Translations under genes and position numbers: made by a program
Notes under the pieces: generated by a model
The model's database searches: none
What the model was told of the DNA's origin: nothing
Seen by the model: only the letters and a program-made list of their open reading frames with translations
NCBI RefSeq assembly: GCF_014467055.1
Contig: NZ_CP060696.1
Coordinates: 2,480,001 to 2,544,000, forward strand
Reading direction: 5' to 3'
Source: Caproicibacterium amylolyticum
Lineage (GTDB): Bacteria > Bacillota > Clostridia > Oscillospirales > Acutalibacteraceae
Length of the DNA stretch: 64,000 bases
Part shown: in pieces, positions 56,311-64,000 of the stretch
Layout: every line of letters begins with the position of its first letter
How positions within the stretch are numbered: the first letter of the stretch is position 1

Positions 56311-57852
56311 TTATTTTTTCGGTTCTTCCCCATCGTCTGTATTCTGCTTTAGCGGGTCATCCTCAGGTGTACTGCCTTTCTGCCTGCGGCAGTACGCACG
56401 TGTGCCAAGCACAGCGGCCACTGCTGCAGAGGCTGCTAAAAGCAGCACCAGCATGCCGGTTTGAAAACCTGTGAAGCCTTCATTGCCCGCTACAGTCAAA
56501 CCGCCTTGACCTCCTGCCGCTCCCAAAACAGCGGACGGCGTATATGCTTCACCGCTGCCGGCTGCAGCGGCGGCGCGTCCAGCTTTTGCAGATTTGGAGG
56601 ATGCTTTGCTGCGTGTGCCGGAGGCGCTTTTTCTGCTTGCGGCGCTCTTGGAGGAAGCACTTTTTTTGCTTCCCGCAGAAGATACACCGCCTGCCTTTCT
56701 GCTTGCAGAAGAAGTTTTTGCCGCCGCTGCAAGTCTGTGCACAACAAAGCGGTACTGGGTCTTGCTTTTATCGTCTGCGGAAGCGACCGTCAGCATTATC
56801 ACCGTGTCACTTCCAGCTGCCAGCAGCGTATGGCGATTCGCGGTGACCGCAGTTCCGCTGTCCGTGTCCGCATTCAGATAGACTTCCGTACATGCCGCCG
56901 GAACCGTTATTTCATAATCGCGGATATCTGGATTGAAGGCCGGTGTCAGGCCGGTCCCGGCAGGAGCCGCTACCGTGATCTGCTCTGCTTTCGGGCCACT
57001 TGTACTGCTGCTTGCCAGCGGTTGTGCCGTATGGGACCTATGTACAACAATCGTATAGACGCGCTCACCATTTCCGCCCAGCGCCCTTGCGGTAACGGTA
57101 ATCACCGTGTCGTTTCCGGCTTCCAGCAGTGTGTGGCGGTTGACCGTTACCGCTGTGTCTTGTGACTGCTGCGTCTGAAACCAGACCTCAGTGCAGTCTT
57201 CCGGTACTGTCATTTGATAGGAAGTCACATCCGGCTGAAAAGCGGGCTCCAACTGTCCCTTTGAAGCATCATCCGGCGCAAGTGCCGTCAGGTGCGTCTG
57301 CACTTTGGAAGCCACGGAAGATGCCTGCGAATTGGTCGGAACGACCTGCACTTCCAAATTGCTCTCACCACTGTCTGGCAGGGCCTTTCCGTCAAAGTCG
57401 CACACTTCATCTGTCGCCGCATGAAAAGCATAGGTTCCTGCGGCGGCGTCCTGCCGCACTTTGAAAACGTAAGTTGCAACTTCTCCCGAAAGGACTGCTG
57501 CACTGCCCTGCTGTACATCACAGGTATATACCGTTACCAGCGGATTCGACTGCCGTACAAAAAGGTCTGCGCCCTGCGTCTGTGGGGCATCCACCTTGGT
57601 CAGATATTCAAAAACGTTTGCATCATACTGTAGTGACATACGGAAAGCACCTGCGGCCGTGCGCCCCGGTGCAGCGGCCAGTTCCACACGCACTTCACTG
57701 CCCGCGCTGACCTCCCCAGTTTCTGTACGGATGCGGAAGGTCGGGCCGACATTGGCATTTAACGCAGCAAAAGCCGGTATGCTGACCAGCAGCAGCACGA
57801 CTGCCGCCGCCAGCAGAACCGGCTTCCATTTCATTTTTTGCTTTTCTTTCAT
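56311..57852 (-). CDS. Cohesin-domain surface protein with cadherin-like repeats
   Basis: A 513-residue membrane-anchored surface protein. Order: signal/membrane segment (about 9-28); cohesin-type domain (about 33-170) with GPTFRIRTETGEVSAGSEV, AFRMSLQYDANVFEYL and YVFKVRQDAAAGTY; two homologous cadherin-like beta-sandwich repeats (about 195-285 and 300-380), each with AV(T)xNRHTLLxAGxDTVI; a Ser/Lys/Ala-rich wall-spanning region (SASSKSAASRKSASGTRSK); and a C-terminal helix GMLVLLLAASAAVAAVLG with basic tail. Cohesins bind dockerins in cellulosomes; no dockerin or enzyme is encoded nearby. It overlaps the CrtO-like gene by 4 bp. Confidence 0.85.
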   Translation of the reverse strand: MKEKQKMKWKPVLLAAAVVLLLVSIPAFAALNANVGPTFRIRTETGEVSAGSEVRVELAAAPGRTAAGAFRMSLQYDANVFEYLTKVDAPQTQGADLFVRQSNPLVTVYTCDVQQGSAAVLSGEVATYVFKVRQDAAAGTYAFHAATDEVCDFDGKALPDSGESNLEVQVVPTNSQASSVASKVQTHLTALAPDDASKGQLEPAFQPDVTSYQMTVPEDCTEVWFQTQQSQDTAVTVNRHTLLEAGNDTVITVTARALGGNGERVYTIVVHRSHTAQPLASSSTSGPKAEQITVAAPAGTGLTPAFNPDIRDYEITVPAACTEVYLNADTDSGTAVTANRHTLLAAGSDTVIMLTVASADDKSKTQYRFVVHRLAAAAKTSSASRKAGGVSSAGSKKSASSKSAASRKSASGTRSKASSKSAKAGRAAAAAGSGEAYTPSAVLGAAGGQGGLTVAGNEGFTGFQTGMLVLLLAASAAVAAVLGTRAYCRRQKGSTPEDDPLKQNTDDGEEPKK

Positions 57853-58352
57853 ACTGCTGCAACCATACGTACCGCGTCACGCTGCAGCTTTTTGCGTAGA
57901 ATTTCCAACCGAAAGCGGTTGTACCGCTGAATCAACGTGCAGGGAACGTTCCCCATAAAAATAAGTACCGAAAAAGTGACGCCGACCATTGATTGATTGA
58001 CCAGCAGTGTCAGAGCAATGCTGCCAAGGTTCCAGGTATGCATCCACTCGCCGCGGCAGGTCTCACTGATAAACTGATTTAAATATTCCACCGACATATC
58101 CGTAATATGTTTTTTGGAAAAACCGTCTGCACTGACAAACTGCGGCACACGGTCTTTCCAGTCGTTTATGTGCAGATGGTCGCGGTACCAGCGCCCGCCT
58201 TTTTCCCACTTCCAAGGATGAAACAGGCCCTCACTCGGCTGAAAATCAGAGTCCGGCATTCTGGTAGAGAGTAAAAATGTAGTTCCGTGCCATGCACCCA
58301 CAAGCAGCAGATTGATGAAGAGCATGGATAAATAATTCATATCCTGAATCAT
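57849..58352 (-). CDS. CrtO-like acyltransferase family membrane protein
   Basis: A 167-residue protein with hydrophobic N- and C-terminal helices. It resembles the glycosyl-4,4'-diaponeurosporenoate acyltransferase (CrtO) family: KGGRWYRDHLHINDWKDRV, then PQFVSADGFSKKHITDM and YLNQFISETCRGEWMHTW. No other carotenoid genes are nearby, so the real acceptor is unknown. ATG 58352 follows AGGGAGAAAATCACAGT. Its stop overlaps the start of the cohesin-type gene (ATGA), which suggests the two are co-expressed at the envelope. Confidence 0.7.
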   Translation of the reverse strand: MIQDMNYLSMLFINLLLVGAWHGTTFLLSTRMPDSDFQPSEGLFHPWKWEKGGRWYRDHLHINDWKDRVPQFVSADGFSKKHITDMSVEYLNQFISETCRGEWMHTWNLGSIALTLLVNQSMVGVTFSVLIFMGNVPCTLIQRYNRFRLEILRKKLQRDAVRMVAAV

Positions 58353-58584
58353 ACTGTGATTTTCTCCCTTCGTGTGAAGAAGGTACCGCACTGTGTCCTA
58401 TGGGTTGTCACCGCCGACACTGCATTTTTTGCAGCACCATTCTTTCAATTAGTCATTGTTTTATTATAATACACAGGTTTCGTATTGTAAACCTTGCGGT
58501 CAAAATTACCGGCATCGTACAACGTAATTTTTGGGCTGAAAAGCGGCTGTTTCTGCTGCCTGTTCTTTGCAGATTTATGCAAAA

Positions 58585-58611
58585 ATGCCCGGCGACATAA
58601 GTGCCAGGCAT
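58585..58611 (-). terminator. Terminator of the dehydrogenase gene
   Basis: Minus strand ATGCCTGGCAC...GCCGGGCAT with TTTTTGC following; 25 bp after the stop at 58636. Confidence 0.75.
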
Positions 58612-58635
58612 CCTTTTTGTTCAACTTTTAAAATT

Positions 58636-59592
58636 TTACATTTTATCTGCGCGTTCGACAAAACTGCGAATAACGCTGCAGGAGTGTTCAAATTTTTCCT
58701 TTTCCTCTGGTGTCAGGCTGATTTCCAGCACATGCTCCACTCCGCCTTTGCCGATTACTGCAGGAACACCTGCGTGAATGCCGGTTTGCCCGTACTCCCC
58801 CTCCAGCAGGGCAGATACCGGCAGGATGCGCTTCTCATCACCCAGCACCGCCTTTACTATGTCCGCGCAGACCAGCCCAATGCCGAACTCTGTGCAGCCC
58901 TTGCCCTCCACAATATGAAAACCAGCCTCACAGTCCTGCCGGCAGATATCGTCAAAATCCAATTTTTGCAGCAGTTCCGGCCTGCCCGCCGCATAATCCA
59001 GAATCGGCACACCACCCACAAAGATATGGGAAGCCGGAACCATCTGTGAATCGCCGTGTTCCCCCATGCAGTACGCCTGAATCGAACGCCGGTCAACACC
59101 CAGAATTTCGGAAAGGATGCGGCGCAGGCGGGCAGAGTCCAGCGAAGTTCCTGTGCTGAACACCTGTGCTTTTGGCAAGCCAAGCCGTTTGCGCAGAAAG
59201 TCCGCAACAATATCGGCCGGATTAGAGATGCTGATGAGAATGCCGTGAAAACCGGAATCCTTCAGCGGACCGACAATGCTGTTCATGATTTCAATGGAAC
59301 TGTCGAACATATCCAGCCGGGTCTGACCTGGTTTGCGGCTCATGCCGGCCGCCATTACAACAATGTGTGCATCTGCGCAGTCCGCATAAGTACCCGCACG
59401 TACCCGCACTCGGCGTGCCATGTTGCTGGAAGCATCATTCTGATCCAGTGCTTCCATGCGTGCTTTTTCCTCTTTAATATCAATATAAACCAGTTCATCC
59501 ACTTCATTCAGCAGCATTAAACTCATGCCGCAGTGAATACCAACGTGCCCAGCGCCGATAATTACAATTTTTCTTTCCTTGATTTCCGCCAT
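58636..59592 (-). CDS. Lactate/malate-family dehydrogenase with Arg at the specificity position
   Basis: A 318-residue NAD-dependent 2-hydroxyacid dehydrogenase. NAD loop IVIIGAGHVGIHCG, catalytic Asp in STGTSLDSARLRRIL and catalytic His in CMGEHGDSQMVP are all present, and the general sequence is lactate-dehydrogenase-like. The substrate loop reads AAGMSRKPGQTRLDM; where lactate dehydrogenases have Gln (AGxNQKPGETR) this has Arg, the residue that defines malate dehydrogenase. Activity on oxaloacetate/malate or another acidic 2-oxoacid is therefore likely. ATG 59592 follows GAGGAACACGGA. Monocistronic, with its own promoter and terminator. Confidence 0.88.
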   Translation of the reverse strand: MAEIKERKIVIIGAGHVGIHCGMSLMLLNEVDELVYIDIKEEKARMEALDQNDASSNMARRVRVRAGTYADCADAHIVVMAAGMSRKPGQTRLDMFDSSIEIMNSIVGPLKDSGFHGILISISNPADIVADFLRKRLGLPKAQVFSTGTSLDSARLRRILSEILGVDRRSIQAYCMGEHGDSQMVPASHIFVGGVPILDYAAGRPELLQKLDFDDICRQDCEAGFHIVEGKGCTEFGIGLVCADIVKAVLGDEKRILPVSALLEGEYGQTGIHAGVPAVIGKGGVEHVLEISLTPEEKEKFEHSCSVIRSFVERADKM

Positions 59593-59624
59593 TCCGTGTT
59601 CCTCTTTTCTGTTGATTGCTTTTC

Positions 59625-59660
59625 CTAAATTATAGCACAACTTTAAAGTGTTACAGCAAA
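59625..59660 (-). promoter_or_regulatory. Promoter of the dehydrogenase gene, 19-bp spacer
   Basis: Minus strand TTGCTG, 19 bp containing ACTTTAAAGT, then TATAAT. About 30 bp of it, with 4 mismatches, recurs upstream of the methyltransferase gene (60470-60505). Long spacers with a central dyad are typical of MerR-regulated promoters. Confidence 0.55.
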
Positions 59661-59677
59661 AAATATATGCATGACTT

Positions 59678-60376
59678 TCACGATTCTTTACTCAAAATAA
59701 CGTGATGAAAAAAAGCAATGGCCTTGTATTCTTTTAACTCGCTTACCCGAAGCTCCATTTTTAACATCTGTTCCTGCCACGCCGTATCTTTCTGAACTTC
59801 TTGGTTTTGCTGTAAGTCCCAAAAAGTTCTCATCCCTAAGACTTTTTCTAATTTGAAGTCATGAAACCATGATAACAGTTCCTGATCCTCATAGTAATGA
59901 ATCGTGCCAAACTTTTGCGATTGTCCATTTTTACCCTCCAGCAACTCATTGGCATGTTCAAAATCATTCAGTAATACTGCCATCTGCATAACTCTTCCAG
60001 CCCGATTATGTTTTATAACAGAAAGATACCCCTTTGGCCTCAATATCCTTGAAAATTCCTTTACAATTTCTGTTCTGTCCCTTACATACTCAAAAACATT
60101 GTGACACAGAATTGCGTCAAACGATTCATCCTCAAAATTTTCAAGTGCCTTGACGCTTCCTTTTATTTGCACATAATTGTTTTCTGTACATCTATTTTGA
60201 AGCATATTTTCATCTGGCTCAACGGCTACAACTTCATTGTCTATTGCAAAATGGCTGGCGGTCACTCCGTTACCACTCCCAAAGTCCAATACTTTTTTAC
60301 CATGTATCTGTTTGAGTTGTTCCCATGTCATTTTTTTCTGCAGCAACTCCCAAGGAGCAATCTTCTTACTTTTCAT
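59678..60376 (-). CDS. SAM-dependent class I methyltransferase
   Basis: A 232-residue methyltransferase. SAM-binding motif I is KKVLDFGSGNGVTASHFAI near residue 30; motif II VVAVEPDENML, and FDAILCHNVFEYVRDR gives the motif IV region. This is the general small-molecule methyltransferase type (Methyltransf_11); the acceptor is unknown. ATG follows AAGGGGGATAGATT. It is divergent from the downstream-coordinate P-type ATPase and shares a promoter type with the dehydrogenase. Confidence 0.87.
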   Translation of the reverse strand: MKSKKIAPWELLQKKMTWEQLKQIHGKKVLDFGSGNGVTASHFAIDNEVVAVEPDENMLQNRCTENNYVQIKGSVKALENFEDESFDAILCHNVFEYVRDRTEIVKEFSRILRPKGYLSVIKHNRAGRVMQMAVLLNDFEHANELLEGKNGQSQKFGTIHYYEDQELLSWFHDFKLEKVLGMRTFWDLQQNQEVQKDTAWQEQMLKMELRVSELKEYKAIAFFHHVILSKES

Positions 60377-60469
60377 AATCTATCCCCCTTAAATTGGAGC
60401 CCCTACACCCCGCGTTATATTCCTGAAAACACAGCGTTTCTATGCATGATTTTTCGTCTTTCAATTTTT

Positions 60470-60505
60470 AAATTATAGCACAGCGTTAAAGCGTCACAGT
60501 ATAAT
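60470..60505 (-). promoter_or_regulatory. Promoter of the methyltransferase gene
   Basis: Minus strand ATACTG, 19 bp including ACGCTTTAACGCT, then TATAAT. Near-duplicate of the dehydrogenase promoter at 59625-59660, so the two genes may share a regulator. The region 60377-60469 otherwise shows nothing clear. Confidence 0.5.
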
Positions 60506-60621
60506 AGGCTAACTTTATATATTTTAATGTCGGTTGTCAAGGAATCCATCGGTTTTGCCGCCCTCAACTTTATTATATTATGCTTTTTCAATATTTCATT
60601 CTTTACGGAACCTTTTTTCCC

Positions 60622-60735
60622 GCTGCCGCATACCCTGTCGGCAGAATCTTTTTTGTTCAGGCACCCGGTGCCGGGCTGTAAGCTTACAGCAGCGGATGAA
60701 GCACATCTGCGGGAAATCGCAGATGTGCTTTTTTA
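60622..60735 (+). promoter_or_regulatory. Structured leader with two terminator-like hairpins before the ATPase
   Basis: Hairpin 1: CTGCCG/CGGCAG (60623-60644) followed by AATCTTTTTTG. A perfect 16-bp palindrome GCTGTAAGCTTACAGC lies at 60675-60690. Hairpin 2: AAGCACATCTGCG / CGCAGATGTGCTT (60699-60730) followed by TTTT. The ATPase start is 41 bp further. I found no match to the yybP-ykoY manganese riboswitch. The layout suggests attenuation, or termination of unrelated upstream transcription. Confidence 0.55.
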
Positions 60736-60775
60736 TGCGCCGGTGTCTGTAAAAATTGCAGCGGAGGGAACTGCT

Positions 60776-63307
60776 ATGACTGAACTTTCCAAATTGACAA
60801 CAGGACTGACCACTGCCGAGGCACAGGCGCGGCTAAAGCGTTTTGGGAAAAATGAACTGACTCCGCCTAAAAAACAGAATCCGTTTTTAAAATTTCTGCA
60901 TACACTCTGCCAGCCGATGTTTCTTCTGCTGCTCTGCGCAGCAGTCATCTACTTTCTGCTGGGGCAGGCGCGGGACGGCGCAGTCATGCTGGTATTTGTC
61001 TGCGGCATGATTGGCATCGACGCTGTACAGAGCTGGAAAACCGACAAAACACTGAATGCCCTGAAAAAGCTTTCCGCACCGCAGGTAACGGTTTTGCGGG
61101 ATGGACACGAAACCGCCGTCCCCAGCTGGGAGCTTGTTCCGGGGGATGTGGTCAAACTGACAGAGGGCATCCGGATCCCAGCAGACTGCCACATTTTGTC
61201 CTGCAGTGATTTGTGCATAGAGGAGTCAACGCTGACCGGAGAAGCACAGGGTGTTTGGAAAAGTGCCGCACATACAGAATCAGAACAGCTTGGCCGCTGG
61301 CGCCGGGATTGGTGCTATGCCGGCACACAGGTACTTGAGGGCAGTGCTGTTGTACTGGTGGAACAGACCGGGCTAAACACCGAATACGGCAAGATTGGTG
61401 TCAGTGTGGCTGCCGCACCGCAGGAACGCTCTCCTTTGCAAAAACAGACGGACCGGCTGGTAAAGGTCTGCACAGTGATTGCTGTGGTCCTGTTTGCCGC
61501 TGTCAGCTTCTTTACATGGCTGGAACTTGCCGGTACGGAAACCGCCGGTCGGCTTGTGCAAAGCATCCTTTCGGGTGTCACACTTGCCATGGCAATGATA
61601 CCGGAGGAATTCCCGGTAGTGCTTGCTGTATTCCTTTCCATGGGTGCGTGGCGGCTTGCAAAGCAGCAGGCACTGGTTCGCCGCCTGCCCGCTGTGGAAA
61701 CGCTGGGCGAAATTTCGGTTCTGTGCGTCGATAAAACCGGGACCATTACACAGAACCAAATGGCAGTACAGGAAACGTGGTGTTTCGCAGCAAATCCAGC
61801 GTCTTTGACAGAAGCGCTTGGGCTTGCCTGTGAACCGGAACCTTATGATCCTATGGAAAAAGCAATTCTGGACTATTGCAGTCAGCAGGGGCTGCCCGCA
61901 CAAACACTTTTCAGCGGCACATTGGTCAGAGAATATGCTTTTACACATGAAGACAAACGAATGGGGCACATTTGGCAAAAAGGCAGCCGCGCCCTGCTCG
62001 CCGCAAAAGGCTGTCCGGAAAGTATTTGGTCGCTGTGCGGCATGGACAATACCGCACAAAAAGCTGCTGAAAATGCCGCCAAAAAGCTTGCCGCGTCCGG
62101 CCTGCGCGTTCTGGCCGTAGCTGTTCAGGAGCTAACAGCGGGTACACCCCTGCCGGAAACCCTTTCCGAGTGCTCGCCTGCGTTTTTGGGACTTGTCGGA
62201 TTGGCTGACCCGCCGCGCGCGGGTGTAACACAGGACATCTGTCGCTGCACCGCCGCCGGCATTCGCGTGGTTATGATTACAGGTGACAGCGCAGAAACCG
62301 CTGGAAGTATCGCCCGGCAAACCGGAATGCCCGGTGCAGAAGCCGTTGTCACAGGCGGAGAAATTGACTGCATGGATGACTATACGCTGCGGCAGTGTGT
62401 ACAGCACACCAATATTTTTGCACGCGTTGTGCCGGAACACAAAATGCGTATTGTGAAAGCACTGCGTGCCTGCGGCGCGGTCACCGCCATGACCGGTGAC
62501 GGTGTAAACGATGCCCCTGCGCTGAAATATGCGGACATTGGCATTGCTATGGGCAAACGCGGCAGTGAGGTAGCACGTGAAGCCTCGGATCTAGTGCTGC
62601 TTGACGACAACTTTTCCACGATTGTCCGCACCGTGCGGGACGGCAGGCGCATCTATGACAACCTCTGCAAAGCAGTCGGCTATCTTTTTGCGATTCACAT
62701 TCCGTTTGCGCTTTCCGCGCTGCTGGTACCGCTGCTGCATATTGCACCGGAAAACGGTTTTTTGCTGCCGGTACACATTGTCGTGCTGGAACTGCTGATT
62801 GACCCTACCTGCTCCATTGTACTGGAACGTCAGCCTGCCGAAACAAATTTAATGAAGCAAAAGCCGCGCAGTTCACGGCAAACACTGATAACACCCCGTC
62901 TGATGCTGCACAGTTTTCTGCAGGGCGGGCTGCTGGCCGCCGCGGCATTTGGCTCCTACCTGTTCTGGATGCAGCAAACCGGAAACTCCGCGCTCGCCCG
63001 CACAATCGGCTTGGTCGTTTTGATGCTTGGCAATCTTTTTCTGGTGCAAACCGGCAGTTCGCGCACAGAATCCATTCTGCACACAGCAAAGGTACTGCGG
63101 CACGACAAAGTAATGTGGGCAATCCACCTCGGCACACTCGCCGGAATCAGTGTTCTGCTGTATACACCACTGTGCGGATTTTTCGGCTTGGTGCCGCTGT
63201 CTGCGCTCCAGCTGCTGACGGCCTTTCTGCTGGCTGCGGCAGCCGTATTGTGGAGTGAACCGGTAAAATGGCTGAAAAAACGATTTTTCCATAGTAAAAA
63301 AAATTAG
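60776..63307 (+). CDS. P-type cation-transporting ATPase (calcium type)
   Basis: An 843-residue P2-type pump, complete. N-terminal cytoplasmic start LSKLTTGLTTAEAQARLKR with FGKNELTPPKKQNPFLKF, two helices (MFLLLLCAAVIYFLLG), actuator loop ESTLTGEAQGVWK, PEEFPV in helix 4, DKTGTITQNQM (about 319), and TGDGVNDAP with DIGIAMGKRG; C-terminal helices with ELLIDPTCSIVLE. The start at 60776 is chosen because GCGGAGGGAACTGCT precedes it; the longer frame upstream runs through two hairpins. Closely related to the fragment at 1-2090. Ca2+ is the likely ion, unproven. Confidence 0.92.
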   Translation: MTELSKLTTGLTTAEAQARLKRFGKNELTPPKKQNPFLKFLHTLCQPMFLLLLCAAVIYFLLGQARDGAVMLVFVCGMIGIDAVQSWKTDKTLNALKKLSAPQVTVLRDGHETAVPSWELVPGDVVKLTEGIRIPADCHILSCSDLCIEESTLTGEAQGVWKSAAHTESEQLGRWRRDWCYAGTQVLEGSAVVLVEQTGLNTEYGKIGVSVAAAPQERSPLQKQTDRLVKVCTVIAVVLFAAVSFFTWLELAGTETAGRLVQSILSGVTLAMAMIPEEFPVVLAVFLSMGAWRLAKQQALVRRLPAVETLGEISVLCVDKTGTITQNQMAVQETWCFAANPASLTEALGLACEPEPYDPMEKAILDYCSQQGLPAQTLFSGTLVREYAFTHEDKRMGHIWQKGSRALLAAKGCPESIWSLCGMDNTAQKAAENAAKKLAASGLRVLAVAVQELTAGTPLPETLSECSPAFLGLVGLADPPRAGVTQDICRCTAAGIRVVMITGDSAETAGSIARQTGMPGAEAVVTGGEIDCMDDYTLRQCVQHTNIFARVVPEHKMRIVKALRACGAVTAMTGDGVNDAPALKYADIGIAMGKRGSEVAREASDLVLLDDNFSTIVRTVRDGRRIYDNLCKAVGYLFAIHIPFALSALLVPLLHIAPENGFLLPVHIVVLELLIDPTCSIVLERQPAETNLMKQKPRSSRQTLITPRLMLHSFLQGGLLAAAAFGSYLFWMQQTGNSALARTIGLVVLMLGNLFLVQTGSSRTESILHTAKVLRHDKVMWAIHLGTLAGISVLLYTPLCGFFGLVPLSALQLLTAFLLAAAAVLWSEPVKWLKKRFFHSKKN

Positions 63308-63340
63308 AGTTCAGCAAACTAAGTGTGCGAAACTCTAATT
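63302..63340. terminator. Hairpin at the end of the ATPase gene
   Basis: AATTAGAGTT (63302-63311) and AACTCTAATT (63331-63340) pair around a 19-nt loop; the stem includes the ATPase stop codon. The remaining gap to 63431 has a weaker GGGCAC/GTGCTC hairpin. Confidence 0.6.
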
Positions 63341-63431
63341 AAATTGTTCTATCTGATTGTTTTGGCTGTGCACACGGTAAACGATCATAAAGAAAAGGGC
63401 ACATCCTTTCGGAAGTGCTCACATACAGAAT

Positions 63432-64000
63432 TCATTTATTCGCTTTCGGTTTTCCCAGCCTGTACACGCGAATCATCCCCAAAACAAACACCAGCATATA
63501 TACACCAAGAAACAGCAGCAGCGGCAGGCCAATCGGCAACTGCGGATAAATTGCCGGCAGCGCAAGGTAGCAGAACATCGCTGCCATAATGCAGTTTGTT
63601 ACCTCCAGTGTATTGCGCATCGTTGTGTAAATACTGCGCCAGTTACCTTCCGTCAGGTTCCCGGGCATATTCCACACAGACGGAAAACGGCAAAGCACTT
63701 CCATACCTGCGTACATGACTGCTCCCACAAGAAACATCCACCAAATGCTGCTGCGGCTGCCCCATGCGTCAGCTGCTCCGGCAGCGTTCCAGTGTGTGGG
63801 AATTGTCTGTGGGAGTGACTGGTAAACTGTCAGCAGATAAATCAGCATACCTCCCAGCAGCAAACACCCTGCCACCCGGCAGCCTTTTTGAAAACCGTTA
63901 TACGGCAGTTTGCGCCCACGCCAGCCGCGAAACGGTGCATCCGGGTCAATCGGCCACGCTGTGCCGTCATCTTCCGCTTCATCCGCAATGCCTTTTAAAA
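63432..64000 (-). CDS. DUF1648-type membrane protein (5' end outside window)
   Basis: At least 189 residues; the frame is open to the right edge, so the start lies beyond it. Visible: a hydrophilic stretch (WPIDPDAPFRGWRGRKLPY), then membrane helices beginning VAGCLLLGGMLIYLLTVY, with the DUF1648 signature TIPTHWNAAGAADAWGSRS between helices, and further helices (PLLLFLGVYMLVFVLGMI) to a Lys-rich end. DUF1648 proteins are related to the SdpI immunity/sensor family. The function of this member is unknown. Calling it from the internal GTG at 63875 would drop real coding sequence. Confidence 0.72.
   Translation of the reverse strand, partial: LKGIADEAEDDGTAWPIDPDAPFRGWRGRKLPYNGFQKGCRVAGCLLLGGMLIYLLTVYQSLPQTIPTHWNAAGAADAWGSRSSIWWMFLVGAVMYAGMEVLCRFPSVWNMPGNLTEGNWRSIYTTMRNTLEVTNCIMAAMFCYLALPAIYPQLPIGLPLLLFLGVYMLVFVLGMIRVYRLGKPKANK

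Noticed and set aside
60527..60775. N-terminal extension of the second P-type ATPase
   Set aside because: The extension would translate two terminator-like hairpins; the ATG at 60776 has a strong ribosome site and starts the normal family N-terminus.
60377..60775. yybP-ykoY manganese riboswitch before the ATPase
   Set aside because: The conserved loop sequences of that riboswitch are not present.

Overview
The window looks like Clostridia (Firmicutes) chromosome, probably close to Oscillospiraceae, carrying a large conjugative element. Evidence for this is inferred: strong GGAGG ribosome sites, a SpoVG-family gene, a VirD4 protein of the clostridial CD1115 type, a MobP3-type relaxase, ParM/ParR, and many small protein families (DUF3852, DUF3848, DUF4320, DUF6103, DUF6133, DUF6550, YodL, LPD28) typical of clostridial integrative conjugative elements (ICEs). 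Family names come from recognising sequence patterns; no search was run.

Layout. 1-2.1 kb: 3' part of a P-type cation ATPase. 2.1-7.5 kb: a mosaic of a ferritin-like gene, a cupin gene, a truncated FMN-binding gene, an IS256-type transposase fragment, an AT-rich cadA-arsR heavy-metal operon with a clear promoter and operator, and a relaxase fragment. 7.5-48.8 kb: the ICE core, almost entirely on the minus strand. Going leftwards from 48.8 kb it holds an anti-restriction and regulatory block (LPD28, DUF4314, ArdA-like, Cys-rich small protein, Dam methylase, two AbrB proteins, YodL protein). Next come exported surface proteins and SpoVG, then a Tad-type pilus or secretion machine (pilin, TadV, CpaB, TadZ, TadA, TadB, TadC, pseudopilins), then the type IV secretion channel (VirB6-, VirB3- and VirB4-like, M23 lysin). 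A cytosine methylase, a DUF4406 protein, an amidoligase and a gamma-glutamylcyclotransferase are interspersed. Last are ParM/ParR, DUF6103, a ribbon-helix-helix-like protein, the relaxase with Sel1 repeats, a Toprim primase-like protein and VirD4. A Y-family polymerase/YolD cassette sits inside on the opposite strand.

48.9-52.2 kb: the right end, with a degenerate tRNA-Ala, a Fic protein, two helix-turn-helix proteins, arm-site-like repeats and the 3' half of a tRNA-Ser(CGA). That tRNA half looks like an attachment-site copy, so the element would extend leftwards from 52.15 kb. No integrase and no intact tRNA-Ser are in the window. 52.2-64 kb is probably host chromosome: Nudix hydrolase, terpenoid-cyclase-like protein, radical SAM protein, TetR regulator, cohesin-type surface protein with a CrtO-like acyltransferase, a lactate/malate-type dehydrogenase with a malate-type specificity residue, a methyltransferase, a second P-type ATPase close to the first, and a partial DUF1648 membrane protein.

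How it may work together (inference): the relaxase, primase and VirD4 process DNA and deliver it to the VirB-like channel; the M23 lysin opens the wall; the Tad machine and exported proteins may give cell-cell contact; the methylases and ArdA-like protein protect incoming DNA; ParM/ParR stabilise the excised circle. The dedicated Tad machine inside a conjugative element is the most interesting system here.
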